This document shows, in pieces, positions 59,518 to 64,000 of a stretch of DNA of 64,000 nucleotides (position 1 is its first letter; each line of letters starts with the position of its first letter). Source of the DNA: Atherix ibis (lineage: Eukaryota; Arthropoda; Insecta; Diptera; Athericidae); contig OY282610.1 of assembly GCA_958298945.1 (NCBI GenBank), positions 26,064,233 to 26,128,232 on the forward strand, given 5' to 3'. The notes beneath the pieces were generated by a model that had not been told where the DNA came from, did no database searches, and saw only the letters and a list, made by a program, of their open reading frames with translations. The position numbers and the translations under genes were made by a program.

Positions 59518-59734
59518 TAACGTGTTCTTCGTTCGTGTAGCGTTCCATATTAACTAATCGCAAGTCTGACAGATGGTATGGCACATATGCAATTTTGAGA
59601 GCTGTCAAACTTGATTTAAAAAAAATGGCGCTCTTATTGGGACACTATTTGGAAAAAATACGAATGGATTTTAATGATAGGACAAAAGAATATCCTGTAA
59701 AAAAAAGGCACTAGTGTTGTTTTCATCGTTTGCA

Positions 59735-59880
59735 CTAATCCAGATTCTTCAAACAGCTTCTAGTTATCTCAGATAGCCGGTTATTTTGACCGAACAAATC
59801 AAGCATTGCACGAAATGGATTTTGTTGCATCCAAATTTTTAACACATTTAAGCGTTGTTCGACTGTGTATCGTTCCATAA
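59735..59880 (-). pseudogene. DD41D-like transposase N-terminal fragment, copy J
   Basis: From ATG 59878 a frame of 47 codons reads MERYTVEQRLNVLKIWMQQN and later LFGQNNRLSEITRSCLKNLD, then TAG. It matches the N-terminal helix-turn-helix start of the family (MERYTVEQR...) and the FGRNN...ST block. Upstream is another copy's start at 59551, so two N-termini lie about 330 bp apart on the same strand. Confidence 0.65.
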
Positions 59881-59899
59881 CCGCATTTGCCAAAGCTTG

Positions 59900-61012
59900 T
59901 AGATAATAGTTACTTTGCACCGTTTTCCCCCCTCTAAAAAATAGAGGTTGCTGTGAAAAATATCAACTGTGAAATAGTTGCTGTGAAAAATCTGCATAAG
60001 TGCACTAATCGATCTATGATTTTGGTAATTTTTCAGTTGATTTATTTTTATCTTCGCTATTGTTTTTGTATATATTTTCCCTTCGTAATCATTAATCAAA
60101 GCTTAATAATATTTTTGTAGTTGTCAGTATTTACTACTCTCTTATTTTTTCTAAGATATTTTATTATAGAATAGAGGAAATTAAATACAAAATAGAAAGT
60201 AAATAATGTTATTTGTAAAATAAAATAAGTGCAAATTTCGTACAAATTATTATGATCTATTTATACCACCGAGTGAATGGAATATATACTCTCACATGCT
60301 TTTAATCTGCTTTTAAACTAGTTTTTGAACATTTTATTTGTTCATTTTTTTTATGTTTACTTTTTAAGGTTTAGATATAAAATTCACATCTAGGCTGACT
60401 ACGTCAAATGTAATGCAAAGAAGATAAGAAAGAAGCTTTTAAAGTTCAAAGTTTTGTTTCGTTTTGGTTTTTTTTTTGCTGGTTTTTTGTTTCTATATAA
60501 AATTGCATAAAATTCTGAAAGAGAATAAATTTTTAAATTGGCATTAATAACGAGTACCTGGCAATTGCATAAGAATAAGCACAAAAACTTGTTACGCGTT
60601 TTTATTTAATGCTTAAAATAAGAGAAAAAAATACTTAAGGTTTCATTGTAAATCGATATAGTTTGCTTTTTTATATGTTATTCATTTGATATAGTTTCCG
60701 TTAAATTGATGACAGTTTTCTTTGTAGATATTTTATTGAAATAAAATTAAAAACTGCAAAAAGGCTAGTTAAATGCGTATTGATTTACTATTAGGCATAT
60801 TTGCCGTTTGAGCACATAGGCAATCTCAAAAAATTGGCATATAGTTAATACGTAGTTTTAGACCTGGATCTTGACCTGGTTCTCGTTCAAAGTTTTCGGC
60901 GTCACGATTTTGTTATAAGAATTTTTTTTAAAATTATTATTTGTTTATACATTTTGAAGATTTTTTTTTTTAGATTTAGGTAGGAAAACACTTTATTGGT
61001 TATAGTTACGTC
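59900..61012. other. AT-rich intergenic DNA
   Basis: No gene recognised. Small repeated phrases near 59950-60000 (TAGTTGCTGTGAAAAATC-like, twice) are local duplications. Confidence 0.4.
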
Positions 61013-64000
61013 AGTGTTTTTTTCCAGTCTTCAATAAATGCAATAATTTTTCTAGCACTACCAGATAAATATTTGTTATAAGAAAAAAAAAATGCTGCAA
61101 ATATATTCTATTACAATATATTTGATTTAAAATAAAATCCTTACAATTTTCCATTATTTGGTGCATTCCATTCTGCTATAATAATTAGTTAATTCTGCAA
61201 TAATAATAAAAGATATTTAGATCAGCCATTTTTAGATGGTTTTTTAAAGAATTTAAATCCGTTTAAATAGAAAAGAAAGTCAATAAGTTAGGATAATTAA
61301 AATATGTCCTCTTCCAGTTTTCTAAAACTGCAATAATTTTTCTAGCACTATCAGATAAATGTTTGTTATTAGAAAAAAGTGCTGAAAAATATTTAATTAC
61401 ATTGAATTTAGAATAAAATTTTTTATGTGTTGTGCTCAGATTTCTGCTATAATAATTAAATAATTCTGCAATAATAATAAAAGATATTTAGATCAGTCAA
61501 TTTGGTTAACCGTTTAAATAGGAGCAAAGGTCGTTAGTTAGGGTAATTAAAAAATGTTCTCTTGCAATTTTCTAAAAGTGCAATAATTTTTCTAGCACTA
61601 CCAGATAAATATTTGTTATAAGAAAAAAAAATGCTGCAAATATATTCTATTACAATATATTTGATTTAAAATAAAATCCTTACAATTTTCCATTATTTGG
61701 TGCATTCCATTCTGCTATAATAATTAGTTAATTCTGCAATAATAATAAAAGATATTTAGATCAGTCATTTTTAGATGGTTTTTAACGAATTTAAATCCGT
61801 TTAAATAGAAAAGAAAGTCAATAAGTTAGGGTAATTAAAAAATGTTCTCTTCCAGTTTTCTAAAACTGCAATAATTTTTCTAGCACTACCAGATAAATGT
61901 TTGTTATTAGAAAAAAGTGCTGAAAAATATTTAATTACATTGAATTTAGAATAAAATTTCTTATGGATTCTCCTCAGAATTCTGCTATAATAATTAAATA
62001 ATTCTGCAATAATAATAAAAGATATTTAGATCAGTCAATTTGGTTAACCGTTTAAATAGGAGCAAAAGTCGTTAGTTAGGGTAATTAAAAAATGTTCTCT
62101 TGCAATTTTCTAAAAGTGCAATAATTTTTCTAGCACTACCAGATAAATATTTGTTATAAGAAAAAAAAAATGCTGCAAATATATTCTATTACAATATATT
62201 TGATTTAAAATAAAATCCTTACAATTTTCCATTATTTGGTGCATTCCATTCTGCTATAATAATTAGTTAATTCTGCAATAATAATAAAAGATATTTAGAT
62301 CAGCCATTTTTAGATTGTTTTTTAAAGAATTTAAATCCGTTTAAATAGAAAAGAAAGTCAATAAGTTAGGGTAATTAAAAAATGTTCTCTTCCAGTTTTC
62401 TAAAAGTGCAATAATTTTTCTAGCACTATCAGATAAATGTTTGTTATTAGAAAAAAAGTGCTGCAAAATATTTTATTACATTGAATTTAGAATAAAATTT
62501 TTTATGTATTGTGCTCAGATTTCTGCTATAATAATTAAATAATTCTGCAATAATAATAAAAGATATTTAGATCAGTCAATTTGGTTAACCGTTTAAATAG
62601 GAGCAAAGGTCGTTAGTTAGGGTAATTAAAAAATGTTCTCTTGCAATTTTCTAAAAGTGCAATAATTTTTCTAGCACTACCAGATAAATATTTGTTATAA
62701 GAAAAAAAAAATGCTGCAAATATATTCTATTACAATATATTTGATTTAAAATAAAATCCTTACAATTTTCCATTATTTGGTGCATTCCATTCTGCTATAA
62801 TAATTAGTTAATTCTGCAATAATAATAAAAGATATTTAGATCAGCCATTTTTAGATTGTTTTTTAAAGAATTTAAATCCGTTTAAATAGAAAAGAAAGTC
62901 AATAAGTTAGGGTAATTAAAAAATTTCCTCTTCTAGTTTTCTAAAACTGCAATAATTTTTCTAGCACTATCAGATAAATGTTTGTTATAAGAAAAAAGTG
63001 CTGAAAAATATTTTATTACATTGAATTTAGAATAAAATTTTTTATGTGTTGTGCTCAGATTTCTGCTATAATAATTAAATAATTCTGCAATAATAATAAA
63101 AGATATTTAGATCAGTCAATTTGGTTAACCGTTTAAATAGGAGCAAAGGTCGTTAGTTAGGGTAATTAAAAAATGTTCTCTTGCAATTTTCTAAAAGTGC
63201 AATAATTTTTCTAGCACTACCAGATAAATATTTGTTATAAGAAAAAAAAATGCTGCAAATATATTCTATTACAATATATTTGATTTAAAATAAAATCCTT
63301 ACAATTTTCCATTATTTGGTGCATTCCATTCTGCTATAATAATTAGTTAATTCTGCAATAATAATAAAAGATATTTAGATCAGTCATTTTTAGATGGTTT
63401 TTAACGAATTTAAATCCGTTTAAATAGAAAAGAAAGTCAATAAGTTAGGGTAATTAAAAAATGTTCTCTTCCAGTTTTCTAAAACTGCAATAATTTTTCT
63501 AGCACTACCAGATAAATGTTTGTTATTAGAAAAAAGTGCTGAAAAATATTTAATTACATTGAATTTAGAATAAAATTTCTTATGGATTCTCCTCAGAATT
63601 CTGCTATAATAATTAAATAATTCTGCAATAATAATAAAAGATATTTAGATCAGTCAATTTGGTTAACCGTTTAAATAGGAGCAAAAGTCGTTAGTTAGGG
63701 TAATTAAAAAATGTTCTCTTGCAATTTTCTAAAAGTGCAATAATTTTTCTAGCACTACCAGATAAATATTTGTTATAAGAAAAAAAAAATGCTGCAAATA
63801 TATTCTATTACAATATATTTGATTTAAAATAAAATCCTTACAATTTTCCATTATTTGGTGCATTCCATTCTGCTATAATAATTAGTTAATTCTGCAATAA
63901 TAATAAAAGATATTTAGATCAGCCATTTTTAGATTGTTTTTTAAAGAATTTAAATCCGTTTAAATAGAAAAGAAAGTCAATAAGTTAGGGTAATTAAAAA
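61013..64000 (+). repeat. 540-bp dimeric satellite in a 1619-bp higher-order repeat, continues past the window end
   Basis: Two related units, A (about 290 bp, with CCAGATAAATATTTGTTATA) and B (about 250 bp, with CAGATAAATGTTTGTTATTAG), alternate. A units start at 61041, 61581, 62119, 62660, 63200 and 63738 (steps 540, 538, 541, 540, 538). Variants recur every third dimer: the form with TTATGGATTCTCCTCAG in B sits in the dimers at 61581 and 63200, and the form with TTTTTAGATTG in A follows at 62119 and 63738. The period is 1619 bp. Boundaries are still open at 64000. Confidence 0.95.

Larger units (their letters stand above)
57380..59551 (-). pseudogene. DD41D-like transposase relic, copy I, split by a mariner insertion
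   Basis: Reading down from 59551: MERYTNEEHV (family N-terminus MERYTxEQR), then the mariner 58230-59517. From 58229: VRKLYGIFGRNNGS and RRLVKNF (helix-turn-helix region), AKDLNLHSYKIQ, DESYFQLNAYGNKQNCQNWG (first Asp), RVISRNADQNWPARSCNLTP then FDYFGAF (third Asp) and a C-terminus with ELQLCKDIISNFVKRV near 57450. The middle, with the second Asp, is deleted (frame jumps from RYGYSGW to LLKP). Several stops and shifts. It is the best preserved relic of this family here. Confidence 0.8.

Overview
This is a window of an AT-rich nuclear genome from an insect, most likely a higher fly (Diptera). The reasons are spliced genes with short GT-AG introns, proteins that read as insect orthologues, mariner/Tc1-type transposons with TA target duplications, and long satellite arrays. 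No species is claimed.

Three protein-coding genes are well supported, all in the first half. (1) 8979-12923, minus strand: a nine-exon RasGAP gene, SH2-SH3-SH2-PH-C2-RasGAP, orthologue of RASA1/p120RasGAP (vap in Drosophila). All exon phases join and predict 940 residues. (2) 14443-15223, minus: a five-exon mitochondrial A-type Fe-S assembly protein (ISCA1/MagR), 130 residues with all three ligand cysteines. (3) 16545-30608, plus: a three-exon PTAR1/tempura gene (prenyltransferase alpha-subunit repeats), 373 residues. Its first intron is about 11.9 kb, of which about 10 kb is a satellite array. The ISCA1 and PTAR1 genes are head to head about 1.3 kb apart.

From 30.6 kb to the end the window is mostly intergenic and repeat-derived. 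A possible short gene (38889-39015 joined to 40795-40963, plus) has matching splice phases but is unrecognised. The rest is a transposon graveyard. At least eight eroded relics of one IS630/Tc1-mariner transposase family (spacing suggests DD41D, rosa/Visitor-like) lie between 34 and 60 kb. Two full-length dead mariners (55398-56677 and 58230-59517) have TIRs and TA duplications, and the second sits inside a relic. A shorter mariner (2054-3023) carries the same end at both termini. A piece of non-LTR reverse transcriptase has been expanded into a 57-bp tandem repeat.

Tandem arrays: 18.1-28.05 kb (intronic; alternating 918/943-bp higher-order units), 39.3-40.0 kb (57 bp), 43.2-43.87 and 49.06-50.34 kb (86-bp family at two loci, each next to the same transposon 3' fragment), 46.3-47.3 kb (about 79 bp), and 61.0 kb to the window end (540-bp dimers in a 1619-bp higher-order unit).

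The most unusual point is the intronic array in PTAR1/tempura. In the sense strand, each of nine repeat copies carries a TTTCAG|GTAAAA motif (the layout of a recursive splice site), a strong GTAAGT donor and an AATAAA hexamer, so the array is full of RNA-processing signals that the transcript must handle.
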